Positions 49,480 through 60,898 of a stretch of 64,000 nt of DNA are shown here, in pieces. Numbering within the stretch: the stretch's first letter is position 1; each line of letters starts with the position of its first letter. The translations under genes were made by a program, and so were the position numbers. Source of the DNA: Phlebopus portentosus (lineage: Eukaryota; Basidiomycota; Agaricomycetes; Boletales; Boletinellaceae); NCBI GenBank assembly GCA_037892935.1, contig JAYXKI010000001.1, positions 1,674,001 to 1,738,000 of the forward strand, in the 5' to 3' direction. Below the pieces are notes generated by a model. It did no database searches. It was not told where the DNA came from and worked only from the letters and a program-made list of their open reading frames with translations.

Positions 49480-51675
49480 CTACCGTGCTCCACTGCCGGA
49501 TCTCCATCTTGCCAAGTCCTTTGCACCAAGACCGCGCGAGGTGGTCTCGCTTCCGATACTTCGTCGTCCTGAAGCCAACGGCGTGGGTCTGCCGATCTTG
49601 CTTTGTCCTGTTGTAGACGGTGGCCGCGAAATTCTGGAGGCCGACTTCGGTGTCGGTGGCAGTGATTTATCCGCTGAAGACATGTTTACAGACGAAACGT
49701 GTTTGTCACGATAGCTGGTCGGGGGTTGGAGGTAAGAGTGCGGCATTCTCGTAGGCGACCCCTTTCCCAGGGATGCACGCTTCTGCACCGTCACAGATCT
49801 CTTTAATAGCGGCAGTGCAGAGTTGGTGAACCCAGGGGGAGGCGTCGACAAAGCCGATAAGAAAGTCGGGGAAGTTGGGCGTGACGTTGGTGTAGAGATC
49901 GAGCTTCCCGTGGAGACGGTGCTCATGCTGTCCCGGCCAGTCCCAGACTGGCGCGACTCAGGTCTTCCTTTACCTAAATTCGCGTCTGCTATGGAGGTCG
50001 ACGTGTTCGACGTTTTCGAACTCGACGTCCTATTTGTACTTCTAGAAGACATGCTGTAAGGTGAAGGTGATGAAGTAGGACTGCTGAGACGTCGCCGCTC
50101 TTTATCTCTATCTTTGGTTGGTGAGGGACTCATATTATCTTCCATGATGAGTACCCAGCCAGACGTATCGCCGTCCCGGGCAGCTTTTCTCTCGTATTCG
50201 ACGTCAGCACTTCGTCTCTTGATTCTAATATGCTCCGGAGTCTTGAATTCAGGAGAGCCACTCGTCATGCCTTGGCCCGTTGCAGTCGCAGGCGCCGTCT
50301 CCGATTTCTTCATGGAGATGCTTCCCATTCGTAAACGTGGAACACGCGTGTGCAGCCGTTGCTCCAGATTTCTCACACGTGCACGCATCTCAGAAACCAT
50401 CTGTACCCCTCTGCTCTTTGATGTTGTGGCAGATGAAGTACTTGCGCTTGTCGGCAGACGCGAAGCAGGTGCCTGACGTGGTGTAGATGTAGACGAATTG
50501 CCAGAAGGAAGTCGGGAGGGTATGAAACTCGAAAATGTCTGTGACCGAGACAAAGTAGCGGTTCTGTCGCTGGACGCCGGTGACTTCGCCCAGGTTGGTG
50601 GAAGACCAGCTCGTTTCATTAGAGCCTCGTGTCCAATAGAAGAGTCAGTAGACGACGATGAGACATTCCTCGAGGTGGCATAATTCGTTGACGACTCGGA
50701 TGACGACCGCGAGAACTGTCGCGCTGCATCTTCTATAGCCGGTGACAGGTCATCAAGATTCAAGTCAGACGGAGGTCTCTGAGTAAGAATGTTCTCGCTT
50801 GAGGGTATAGTCGGTTTGAAGGACGTCGTGCCCGATGTGGATGAATCATAAGTCGAGGCTCTTTTCTGGGCCTTGGCATAAGCTCGAGCTTGGGTAAGTT
50901 GATCTCGCAAGACAGTAATTTCGAGGTTGGCATCTGAATACAGTATTAGCTTGGGGTATTAAGACAACGGAAGTAACGACTTTCGTACCTCTTACTTCGT
51001 CCTTCAATCTTTGGCATTCTTCTTCAACATTCGCCTTGTCGAGGAGTTCATGCTCCAAGAGGATTTTCTCCTCAAGCGTTTTTCCGTATTTCGCCTCGAC
51101 ATCGGCCAGACTTGACGTGATTGCACGTTCATTCCTTTCCAAATCGTCGTTTCCCATCTCCAGCTCTCGCATCTGAACCTTGAGACTATGATGAGCCTGT
51201 CGCAGTTGATCAAGTTCGCGCTGCAAGGAAGCAGTCGTCGTATTGTGAGATGTTTGGAGCGCCACGAATTTTGCCTGCATGGTTCAGAGAGCAGGACGCG
51301 TTATGGGCCACAATATCCCCTAAACCACAAGATGACGCGAACGTACCTTCCATTCGTCGCGCTCTGTTTCCGCCCTCTCTACTTTGACCATCAGTTCCAT
51401 CTTTGCCTTCTCCGTCCGCGCAAGATCAGCCTCCAACTCGGCCTCGAGCTCCTTGCTGCTGATCTGGAACTCATCTAACTCGGCCTGAGTTTCCCGGACG
51501 ACGTCAGCCTCTTCCAGGTACTTTTCCTTCCAGTACTTGTAATCGATTGACGAATAGCTGTAAAAACAATGCATGAGATGGCGTATACGGCCGCACGAAC
51601 CGAGGAATTGACGGAAATGAGAGGGAAAGGGGTCACATACTCTATCTCATTAGGGTCACCATTAGCGAAGGCCAT
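49480..51675 (-). CDS. NUDE: Nuclear distribution protein NudE (dynein regulator)
   Basis: Exons (forward) 51641-51675, 51347-51557, 50989-51274 and 49480-50933 give about 661 aa. The N-terminal 200 residues are a continuous coiled coil: YKYWKEKYLEEADVVRETQA, ELDEFQISSKELEAELEADL, HSLKVQMRELEMGNDDLERN, RAITSSLADVEAKYGKTLEE and KILLEHELLDKANVEEE, which matches NudE/RO11/NDEL1, the part that binds LIS1. The remaining 450 residues are Ser/Thr/Pro/Arg-rich and disordered, as in other fungal NudE proteins, and end in a basic tail (ARWRSGSGAR). NudE acts with LIS1 and dynein in nuclear migration along microtubules, fitting a hyphal fungus. The first exon (MAFANGDPNEI) is short; its donor gives the needed phase. 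Confidence 0.92.
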
Positions 51676-52002
51676 GATTTTGTCACGGGCGAGGGGATCT
51701 GTTGCGGACAGCACGGCTGTCAAGCGAGCAGGTCGGCCTCCCCGACGAGCACGATGGGCTGAGTGGACGAAGAGAGAGGAGAGAGAGAGGAAAGCGAGTA
51801 AGTCTCAGAGGGGGTGGTTGCTGCAGACAGACCAGCTACGAGTAATACACTATGTCCGTGACTGTGACTGCGTGTTCGAAGCTCTCCCTTTCTGGTCATC
51901 TCCGTCTATTCATTATGTAATACCAACTCTATTCACACTCGCGGGCCAGAGAGGGAGGAAAACACTATATGCTATATTAATGTAGCTGGCTACAGTCAAT
52001 AA
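51676..52002. other. Intergenic, 327 bp
   Basis: Contains the NudE upstream region and the PDH E2 3' flank. A GA-rich run near 51770-51800 reads as a CT-rich tract on the NudE strand. No gene. Confidence 0.5.
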
Positions 52003-53664
52003 TCATAGCATAAACGTTAATGGGTTTTCCAGGTAGCTCTTGAACGCAGTCAGCCATCGCGACCCTACAGCGCCATCCACAGTGCGGTGGTCAGAGCTCA
52101 GCGTCACTTTCATTATCGGGACAGTCCTGAAACCCTTCTCTTCGTCCGGTGCCGGAACGACCGTCGGCGACGTCGACCCTACAGCCAAGATACATGACTG
52201 CGGCGGATTGATAATCGCCGTGAAGTGGTCAATATCGTACATGCCCAAGTTCGAGACCGTGAATGTGCCACCCTGCAATAAAGATTTCGTCCTTCAATTG
52301 GTGCGCAAGACTATATGAAAAGTTAAAGACTAACCTGGTACTCGTGAGGCTGAAGCTTTCCGTCCCGAGCCTTCTTTGCGAGTGCTTTCGCTTCAGCAGA
52401 GATAGTTGCAATGCCCTTATTACCAACGTCCTTAATTATCGGAGTAATGAGACCGTTAGAGGTAGCGACCGCCATGGAAATATCGACATTCTTGTATCTA
52501 ACAATTTTCGTCATATAAAGTCCAGTGCAGATGCATCTGACAAGAACTTACTGTCTGATTACTTCGCCTAACCACGCCGAGTTAGCCTCAGGAACATCCT
52601 TCAGAGCCAGCGAGACCGCCTTCATAATGAAGTCATTTACGCTCAGTTTCGCATCTTTATCCTTCTCGGCCAGGGCTCTATTGAAGACTTCGCGAAGTTT
52701 CAGCACTTTGCTCATGTCGATACCAACAGTCAGGTAGTAGTGCGGGAGGTCCTGCTTCGACTGCGTAAGCCGGGCGCCAATAGTGCGGCGCATGTTCGAA
52801 ACCGGAGTATCAACGTAGTCCGCGGACGGCGGGACGGTTGCAGAGATACCAGCACCCGCTACCTCTGCGGGTGCTTTGTACTTCTCGACGTCCTCCCGGA
52901 GTATGCGACCATTTGGACCACTTCCCTTGACCTTGGACAACGGAACGCCACGCTCCAGAGCGATCTTCTTCGCAATAGGAGAGGCAAATATACGGTCACC
53001 TGTCGGTAAGTCCGCTTTCTTAGGCTCCTCCTTGGGAGGTGCGGGTTTCTCCCCGGGCTCAGGCTTAGGTTCAGGTTTGGGAGGAACGGGTGCCGCTTCC
53101 TCGGTCTTCGGCTTTTCTGGCTTTTCTTGAGATACCTCCTTCGCAAGGTCTTCAGCGGCTGACAAGTCGTCGCCCTCCTCAGCAAGGATACCAATGGGGG
53201 CTCCTACGACAATGTTTTTCGCTCCGTCCGGTTTCTGATACGTAGTGGATTAAATCAATATTTTCTAACAATATAATATCATGAAATACACATACGATGA
53301 TTTTAGCCAGGATACCGTCATCTTGCGCTCCACGTCAATAGTGGCCTTGTCTGTTTCCTATACATTGCCAGCTTGTCAGACAGGCACAACACAGAAAACA
53401 ATTCGAGAAAGATGAACATCAAAATGTACTTACCACTTCGAGGAGAACGTCACCCGATGAAAAGTGTTCGCCTTCCTTCTTTTTCCAAGATGTAATGCCT
53501 CCCTCGCTCATGGTGGGGCTCATGGCAGGCATAGCAAACTTTGAGAGAGCATTCCGGCGTACCGAAGAATGGATGCCTTTTGAAGTAGTTAGGAAGCTTA
53601 TTCCACAAGCAATGAAGAAAACACAGGTACCTCTTGATAAGATGCGGGCGAGAGACGAAGCCAT
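52003..53664 (-). CDS. LAT1: Pyruvate dehydrogenase E2, dihydrolipoamide acetyltransferase (with one-base frame break)
   Basis: Exons (forward) 53631-53664, 53434-53576, 53296-53357, 52552-53234, 52335-52497 and 52003-52272 give about 451 aa. A mitochondrial presequence ([12 protein letters not shown]) precedes the lipoyl domain: [20 protein letters not shown] and the lipoyl-lysine motif [11 protein letters not shown] Pro/Lys/Glu linker, the E1/E3-binding domain ([34 protein letters not shown]) and the acyltransferase domain ending with catalytic [12 protein letters not shown] follow. E2 is the core of the matrix complex making acetyl-CoA. Exon 3 is 62 nt but should be 63: TIDVE is in one frame while the conserved [11 protein letters not shown] lies in the next, offset by one base around 53315-53325. 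All else is intact. Divergent from CSL4. Confidence 0.93.
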
Positions 53665-53851
53665 TGCGAAGATAGAGGAGGAAAAGAGAGAGCGGTCAAC
53701 GCTGACGTTTTGGCAAGGGAGAGCGAGCGAGCGGTTGGGGAAGGAAGGAGGAAAGAAGAGCAGAACGGAAGTGAGCCGATCCCTTCGGGTACAGCCGCGG
53801 CCGTCCATCCACGAATCACCGTCCGCGTTTACCAAAACGACCATTACCTCA
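53665..53851. promoter_or_regulatory. Bidirectional upstream region, PDH E2 / CSL4
   Basis: 187 bp separate the divergent start codons, with purine-rich sequence on the plus strand near 53670-53770 that reads as a pyrimidine-rich leader for the E2 gene. Confidence 0.5.
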
Positions 53852-54528
53852 ATGTCCACATTCTCGGACTTGCTTTTACCTGGCCAGCCCGTCCCAGTTG
53901 TCCCGCCTATACCGCAAATTGGGGATGGATTATACATGAGAGATGGCTTGATTCGCGCCGGTGTTATCGGTATTCCACAGCGAGTCGGTTCTGTACGAAC
54001 GAATCTACTCTATCAAAAAGTTCTGTCGTTGACTCTACGCGCTTGGATAGACAATTTCTATTCAGAAGCGGCGCCCCCATCCGCCCGCACCCAACTCAGT
54101 CGTCCTAGGGACGATAACGCGTCTCTCACCTCTACATGCTATCATCTCAATAACCGTCGTTGACGGGATACCTCTTCCTCACGGAGAAGAGTTTACTGGC
54201 GTTATTCGCTCTCAGGACGTACGGGCAACAGAGAAAGACAAGGTCAAACTCGCCGACTGTTTCCGTGGGGGTGACGTTGTAAAAGGCTTGGTGGTGGGTT
54301 TATTTATGATTTAAAGTACAACTGCCTGATAGCAAGGTGCTTTCTGCATAGATGTCGCTAGGAGATGCGAGGAGCTACTATGTTACCACTGCTCGTAACG
54401 ATCTTGGTGTTATATTTGCTACAAGTGAAGCGGGTGCCACCATGGAACCGTTATCATGGCAAGAGATGCGATGTCCGAAGACTAACAAGATCGAAAAGCG
54501 CAAATGTGCGAAGCCGGAAGGACTATGA
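53852..54528 (+). CDS. CSL4: RNA exosome cap subunit CSL4 (EXOSC1)
   Basis: Exons 53852-53992, 54051-54293 and 54352-54528 give 186 aa, close to the family size. The N-terminal domain includes [32 protein letters not shown]. The S1 domain reads [40 protein letters not shown] and [20 protein letters not shown]. The C-terminal ribbon-like part is [20 protein letters not shown] then [22 protein letters not shown]4 forms part of the cap of the 9-subunit exosome for 3' RNA processing. The first intron joins RVGS to TISIQKRRP, keeping the frame. Confidence 0.93.
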
Positions 54529-54858
54529 CCAGTCTTCCTCGTTTTGTCTCTGGACTTGACTCCTCCATAGCCCAGCTTTGAATCAACCAAGAGTTGATTA
54601 CTTTGGGTATCTTTGCGTTTGCAGTCGGACGAGTTGGAGAGGTCGACTGTTCTGTACCAGTATACGACAAAAACAATTGTAATACGACCACAAGGCCCTT
54701 GAAGCATGTCTTCGTGCACGATATTGCATTACAATTTGCTAATTCCTTGGATTATAAATTTCTAAATATTTCGTGAAGTAACGACGATCATGCAGATTGC
54801 ACGCCGATCTGTCATCCCTGGTTTCGTGATCTTTGAATCTAACTTACTACATCTCATC
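54529..54858. other. Intergenic, 330 bp
   Basis: Between CSL4 and KAE1 on the same strand. AT-rich; nothing recognised. Confidence 0.5.
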
Positions 54859-56263
54859 ATGCCTGGACGTGTGCGATCTTGCCCTTTAAAGCCTCCAGGT
54901 CAGATATGTGGCTCAGTCAAGTCTACCGTATATCTGATTTCTTGTAGAGAGGGATTACATTGCACTGGGCCTTGAAGGTTCTGCCAATAAATTGGGAGCG
55001 GGTGTCATTAAGCATTCTCCTGATGGCTCAACAACAGTTCTCTCCAATGTTCGACATACCTACATTACACCTCCTGGTGAAGGATTCCAACCGCGAGACA
55101 CTGCGCAGCATCATAGAGACTGGGCCATTTTTGTCATTAAGGATGCAATGCAGAAGGCAGGGCTTACATTTGAGTCGTTGGACTGCATATGCTTTACGAA
55201 GGGCCCTGGTATGGGTGCGCCGCTCCAATCGGTAGCGCTTGTCGCTCGCACACTGGCTTTGTTATATGATAAGCCACTCGTCGGAGTTAATCACTGCGTA
55301 GGCCGTGAGTCCTATAAAGTTCGAACGGATGTACCTTAATCATATTCGCATAGACATCGAGATGGGCCGAGAAATCACTGGAGCTCAGAACCCTGTTGTA
55401 CTTTACGTTTCGGGAGGCAATACTCAAGTCATTGCGTATTCGCAGCAGCGATACAGAATATTCGGTGAAACCCTCGATATTGCTGTCGGGAACTGCCTCG
55501 ATCGCTTCGCGAGGGTGGTGAACCTTAGTAACGATCCTGCTCCTGGGTACAACATTGAACAGGAAGCCAAAAAGTAGGGTGGTTTTGATTGGTTATTCTT
55601 GCGGATGTCGTCTGACGATGCAATAGGGGTAAACGACTGTTACCTCTTCCTTACGCGACGAAAGGGATGGACGTCTCCTTATCCGGAATCCTAACATCAT
55701 CTGAGGCCCTCACACTGGACAGGAACTTCAGAACAACAGAGACAGGGGAGGAAGACACCTTTACACCAGCAGACCTCTGCTTCTCCTTACAGGAGACTGT
55801 CTTCGCCATGCTTGTTGAGATCACAGAACGCGCAATGGCACACATTGGAAGCAAAGAAGTCCTCATTGTGGGCGGAGTTGGATGTGAGCAGCTTCCAAGT
55901 TCTTTTGAATGTATTGCTTACGGAAATTAAGGCAATGAACGATTGCAAGAAATGATGGGAATTATGGCCGAAGAACGGGGAGGCCAAGTATTCGCGACTG
56001 ACGAACGGTATTTTTCTTGTGTACCTCCCGCTCGTTTCTCAGAACTGAATTCTTCTTGGTTCGCTGAAGGTTCTGTATCGATAATGGCATCATGATAGCG
56101 CACGCTGGTCTGCTGAGCTTTAGAATGGGTTACTCGACCCCTTTGTCCAAAACGACGTGTACACAGCGGTAGGTCCTTCGGTGGCACTGTAACAAACGAG
56201 TTCTCGCACTAAGCATGGTTTAGATTTAGGACGGATGAAGTTCGTGTGGCATGGAGAGCGTAG
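54859..56263 (+). CDS. KAE1: tRNA N6-threonylcarbamoyladenosine synthase subunit KAE1 (OSGEP)
   Basis: Exons 54859-54898, 54948-55304, 55354-55573, 55627-55883, 55932-56007, 56070-56168 and 56224-56263 give 362 aa, the usual length for the cytosolic form. ASKHA-fold motifs are present: [58 protein letters not shown], the metal-binding GVNHCVGHIEMG (His joined across an intron), [29 protein letters not shown] and [12 protein letters not shown]. No mitochondrial presequence, so this is KAE1 of the KEOPS complex rather than QRI7. The complex makes t6A37 in ANN-decoding tRNAs. Reading frame is intact across all splices. Confidence 0.95.
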
Positions 56264-56423
56264 GAAAGCTACTTAGCCAGGGACAATAGATGAAGGTCTG
56301 TGGATAGAATGTACGATATTCGAAGGACAACGGGTAATAAAGTCTTTTCCGATGAGGAAAACTGGGACTGTCTATCTGTGGTATATGCTGGTATATGCGC
56401 CAGTCCAACTACTGATCCGTAAT

Positions 56424-57535
56424 TTAGCTAGCAACGTGTTGCTCAATGTATTCCCAAGCCCGCTTGCTGCCTTCTGATCCGGCATTCTTCATCTCTTTTT
56501 CAAGGCCGTAATATGCGTCCCACCACCACTGATTCAGCTCATGATGGTCGTTCTGTGGTGGTTCTCCTTCTTTCGGCCTGTGTTTCCACGGTTTGTCTCC
56601 GAGGATGTAGTGGACGCACTTGACGTCCTCATCGCACCACATGTCTTTGTGAATAATACGCACGGTCTTCAGCGCATTGTATATATAGCTTATCGGCTTC
56701 CATTTCCCGCGGAAGAACTCGGCGAGTAAGTCCTGGTCTGGAAACTGGAATTCACTGACGAGTGGTGATGTTTCGAGAAAGCGGTCGATGGCTTGGAATG
56801 TTTCCGTGGACGGAGTGACAACGACCGTGCCGGAGTTAAGAAGCGTGTATGGGCGCGGGCAGCCCTTTTTGATTTCGGCCGGCTGCACGGGGCTCGAAAA
56901 GGCGCAGTTTTCGGGGGTCCTGTGCGGGAAGTCAGCAGAGATTTGCGCGGGCCACCTGCAAATGTGCTTCTCACCAGTCCCTTGGATAATGCGGGAATCT
57001 GCGCGGGTTGCATGCGCATACATGTGCAGCTGCGATCCAATCTCTGTCGAGTGGCATATCAAAGATCTCGTCCATATTTTTCCGAATAATCATGTCCGAG
57101 TCTATCAGCACGACTCGCTGTGAATAATTATGCAATATCGTCAATTTATCGTCGTCTCAACCAATCTTCCTCTCAAAGGATACGTACTTCGAAATGAGTA
57201 AGCTGAAAAACGCTAAGCAGATAAGACCCGTCAGCTTCAGAGCTTATGTACTACAGTTCAAGACAGACTTACGCGAGCTTGCACCAAGTATCGGGGAACC
57301 GCTCGTCGGTGACGGCAGTAGACTGTATTTGTGGTGCTAGTCTCGAGATCGGCACAGTTTCGATGCCCCGTAAAGATAGTACATCAAGGCACTCTTTGGG
57401 CAGCTCGGCGGAGACCATGACCACAAGAGGGTACTTCGAGCGAACTTGCTTCAGACTATAGTCAAGGACAACGGTGCCAGGCAGGTAGCTCGGTCTAGAG
57501 AGCAGCGTAGCAAAGGCGCCCTTGGTATTTTCCAT
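56424..57535 (-). CDS. GT8 family glycosyltransferase (glycogenin/galactinol synthase-like)
   Basis: Exons (forward) 57273-57535, 57188-57212, 56975-57117 and 56424-56919 give 308 aa. The N-terminus AFATLLSRPSYLPGTVVLDY and YPLVVMVSAELPKECLDVLS form the nucleotide-binding half. The metal-binding DxD is in VVLIDSDMIIRKNMDE. Further GT8 signs: LNSGTVVVTPSTETFQAI, FPDQDLLAEFFRGKWKPI and YNALKTVRIIHKDMWCDED, then the VHYILGDKPWKHR strand containing the His-x-x-Gly-x-x-Lys-Pro-Trp motif. No signal peptide or glycogenin Tyr tail is evident, so it is a soluble GT8 enzyme using a UDP-sugar, acceptor unknown. The second exon is only 25 nt. Confidence 0.9.
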
Positions 57536-58077
57536 GCTTGATAACGGAAAAGACGCGACCGAGGGATATGCTCAAGGCTGGTCCAGGTCTTTTTCAAGCA
57601 TTTGCATGCGGGATTTTATGACAGCCGAACGCTGGTATCTCGGAGTGAGACGGGGTTTATGCAAATAAGTTATGCCGTTCTTTTCGAATCCTTAAGAATT
57701 TCGTCTGACGGAGAATGCCAATGCCAATCGCATCCCGTAGGAATGCAAATAGGTGCGAGAGCTAGATTTCATGAGAGCTGGAAGAACAGTTGAGGACGTG
57801 GGAAACAGTAATTTTACGGTTACGGGGTCGAAGCTGAGCAGCATCACGCAAGAACGAAAGGAACCCATGGTCTCATCAATGCCACCGTAAACAGTTACAT
57901 AGACCAGCTTCAATCTGAAAGGGCTTTCACATACGCCACGAGGGCCACATAGAGCTTAATGATGGTCACGAGGACGCTCATGTAATTCTGGCAGGGAAAA
58001 CAGTACATGGGCAAAAACGATAGCAAAAAGGGCTATAAAAGCACAATATGCGCCAGAAATAAACGGGAGATCATGCC
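57536..58077. other. Intergenic, 542 bp
   Basis: Between the GT8 gene and RPS28 (both minus strand). It holds the GT8 upstream region and the RPS28 3' flank. No additional gene or snoRNA recognised. Confidence 0.5.
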
Positions 58078-58460
58078 TCAACGAAGACGGCTAAGCGAAG
58101 GAGATAAGCAACAAAAACGCTCTCAAAGAGTGTACAGGAGGGGAGATGTACTTACCGAGCCTCACGCTCACTCTCCAGCAGGGCCAGGATGTCCTCACCG
58201 CGCACTGGGCCCTTGACGTTTCGGATGAGCGTGCGAGTCGGATCCTCAAGGAACTCGACGCGGACTTGCGTTACACCACCGCGAGATCCTGTTCTACCGA
58301 GGACCTATCGCGAGCCTGTCATGTCAGTACTTCTTTCCATCGCCCTAGACTAGCAATCAAGGACCTTCGTGACTTTGGCAAGCTTTACACCAGTAATTTT
58401 TTGATCCTGGAAGACAGTCAGCCCGATGTAGATATTAAATAGCGCGGGCATACTCACCAT
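58078..58460 (-). CDS. RPS28: 40S ribosomal protein S28 (eS28)
   Basis: Exons (forward) 58458-58460, 58365-58406, 58156-58304 and 58078-58090 give 68 aa. The sequence is near invariant in eukaryotes: [67 protein letters not shown]. The first coding exon holds only the ATG, followed at once by GTGAGT, and the last exon is 13 nt including the stop. This split is why no long ORF marks the gene. eS28 sits at the mRNA exit channel of the small subunit. The upstream flank up to 58728 would contain its promoter. Confidence 0.95.
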
Positions 58461-58728
58461 CGCTACTATGAGTGGATTCTGATCAACGAAAGACGTAGAG
58501 TCGTTGGCTCGTTGGTGATGTTGTTGACGGACAAAATTTAAGTTCGACGGGGTTACACGAAAGGAAAGTGATAACATAAGCCATTCTCACGATTACTGTA
58601 CATTAGATTTGAAATGGAAATGATAGGTTAAAGTAAAGTGATTATATTGTTGTTTATCTTGCATATTCTACTTGCTATCTATTAATATTGAACGGAGATG
58701 TGTTATCAATGAAAACTGAAAAGGGATT

Positions 58729-60155
58729 TTATGATGTCGAACTGATAAGACCCGAAGTTGTGCCCTTGTGGTCCAGGAGATTCTTTGCCCGTTTTTCCGT
58801 TCCCTTCCCTCGCAAAACGTTCTCGATGTAGAACTCGCCCGCCTTGTAACTGCTTCGCACAAGTGGCCCACTGGCAACATACATGAATCCCATATCCTCG
58901 GCAATAATCTTCCAGCGGTCGAACTCAGCAGGCTCAACATACCGCTCGACTTTCATGTGTCGCTTCGTCGGCCGCATATACTGGCCAAAAGTCACTACAT
59001 CGACGTCGACTTTGCGAAGTTCTGGGACATATGCATTAGCCGGACTTCCAACAAATCCACCGCAATCCGTAAGACACACCTCCTAAAGCATCTATGACCT
59101 GCTCTTCGTTCTCGCCAACGCCAAGCATAATACTTGTCTTCGTCACGCGGACACCCTCCGCTTTTGCATGTTCCAGGACCTTAAGACTCTGTCTGAAAGT
59201 CGCTCTTCGGTCTCTCACAAACCGTGTCAGTGCTTCGACCGTCTCAATGTTGTGAGCATATACATCCAAGCCTGACTTTGCGACAACTGAGACCATAGGC
59301 AGTGAGCCTTGGAAATCGCCAGTGAGAGCTTCTACTAGGATTTGCGGAGCTCTGAGTTTATGTGAGTCATCCGAATATAACGCCATAGAAGAAGCACATA
59401 CTTCTGCTTGATCTTCCGTATGGTCTCCGCAAAGTGATGAGCACCGCCGTCTGCCAAGTCTTTAAACAAAGTCAGCGTTGTCTGTGATCTACAGAAGGAG
59501 CACTCACCATCTCTGTCAACGCTTGTCAATACGATATAACCAAGTCCCCAACGGCTTATTGCCTCGGCAGTGTTCTCAGGTTCGTGAGGATCCAACGGCG
59601 GCGGTGCTCTCGAGGTCTTGATAGAGCAGAATCGGCATCCTCGAGTGCAGGTATCACCCATAAGCTAAGTCTCCGAGCTTCATACCTTTCACGCTGTGCG
59701 CACGAAATATTATGACACACCATTATTGTTGCGGTTGCCGCCCGCTTTCCCTCCACTTCTGACGCACCCTCCTTGCCACCCCAGCAATCCCCAATGTTAG
59801 GACATCGTGCCTCCTCACATACAGTATGTAATCCTAGACCGCGCAGATCTTTCTTAATGCTGGCGAAGGATGAGCCTTTCGGTATGTTCGTCTTCAGGTA
59901 AGACGGTAATCGTGGTCTAAAACTTGTTTGAGTGATAAGAATAAAAGGAAATATGAATGAAGCTCACACTTTGGTATTACCAAATACGACTCGTTCAGGT
60001 ACGTTGTCAACAATGAAATCGTCCAGTGAAGGACCGTCAGAGAGTGTTTGCTTGAAGTCGCTCCTAGATGACGACGGGGTTGCAAGGCTTCGGATAGCCG
60101 GTGTGACGGTGCGAGCCTGCTTTGAGACTGTACGCTTCAATGCCTGAAGGCTCAT
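58729..60155 (-). CDS. LIP5: Mitochondrial lipoyl synthase
   Basis: Exons (forward) 59968-60155, 59721-59916, 59508-59664, 59402-59459, 59080-59351 and 58729-59021 give 387 aa. A presequence ([20 protein letters not shown]) precedes the catalytic part. Auxiliary [4Fe-4S] cluster ligands are in [17 protein letters not shown], the radical SAM cluster in [20 protein letters not shown], and the C-terminal auxiliary ligand in [16 protein letters not shown]. Other marks: [49 protein letters not shown] and [14 protein letters not shown]. It inserts two sulfurs into octanoyl groups on E2 and H proteins; the PDH E2 substrate gene lies 5 kb away. The first donor must be GT|GTGAGC to make [11 protein letters not shown]. 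Divergent from CMC1. Confidence 0.95.
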
Positions 60156-60333
60156 GGTTACCGAAATCGCAGAGTCCCCGAGAATAAGAGCCACGCGCAA
60201 ACCAGATGCAGCTTCCCTTCCCCACAACTTGATTGTTCTGTCAGCGTCTCATCATCTTCGGCCAGGCAGAATTAGTCCATCACGTGACTCATTGGACTAG
60301 ATCGCGCCTGTGTCCGACACAACCCGACTAACG
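60156..60333. promoter_or_regulatory. Bidirectional upstream region, LIP5 / CMC1
   Basis: 178 bp between divergent start codons of two mitochondrial biogenesis genes. TCACGTGA at about 60280-60287 is a palindromic E-box-like core (CACGTG), which could bind a bHLH regulator; this is pattern only. Confidence 0.5.
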
Positions 60334-60715
60334 ATGGACACACTATCACGGCGAGAGGAGGAGGCTCTGGAAAAGAGCGTGAAAGAGCGCGCAATCAAGG
60401 AATGTGACTCATTTCTTAGAGGTATTGCCCTTCATTCCTCAATGCCATGAATAAAAAGACGTCAATCTGTAATTTGTGCAGAGTTCGCCGAGTGCTCGCA
60501 AGGGCGGACAATCTCAATGGCATGGGCTTGCAGGAGTAATCTGAAGGCACTCCAAAACTGCATGTATCAGTAGTACGTCTATCGAATCTTTAGCGTTGGG
60601 GTTTTGCTCATGATCGCGTTCTAGCACAGGGCCTGAAAGCATGGACCAAGTCCGTTCGGAATACATCCGGATAAGAGATGTGAATGCTGCTGCGAATAAG
60701 GCATCGCCATCCTAG
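60334..60715 (+). CDS. CMC1: Mitochondrial intermembrane-space copper protein CMC1 (twin CX9C)
   Basis: Exons 60334-60421, 60482-60572 and 60625-60715 give 89 aa. The twin CX9C signature is complete: CDSFLREFAEC and CRSNLKALQNC, with the connecting GRTISMAWA typical of CMC1. The first CX9C is formed by the splice between exons 1 and 2. The protein is imported by the MIA40 pathway and helps cytochrome c oxidase assembly and copper handling. The N-terminus (MDTLSRREEEALEKSVKERA) is a charged helix without a cleavable presequence, as expected. The gene is too exon-split to appear as one ORF. Confidence 0.92.
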
Positions 60716-60898
60716 GCAAAAATGAAACGACAAAAAAATTTCGGGTTCGTTTAGGTTGGTTTACTATGTTCATCGAGCTCATCGATCCACAATCTAACTT
60801 TCCCAGTCAGTCTGCCTGCTATAAGTCTCTTAGAGAACGATAAATCAATAGCTAAAGGATGACATAGAATACAACGGCCGGAACGGTCATAGCCGATT

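Noticed and set aside
54594..54776. 60-codon frame between CSL4 and KAE1
   Set aside because: Too short, no homology and lies in the CSL4 3' flank.
58146..58442. 98-codon plus-strand frame over RPS28
   Set aside because: The opposite strand encodes the near-invariant ribosomal protein S28.
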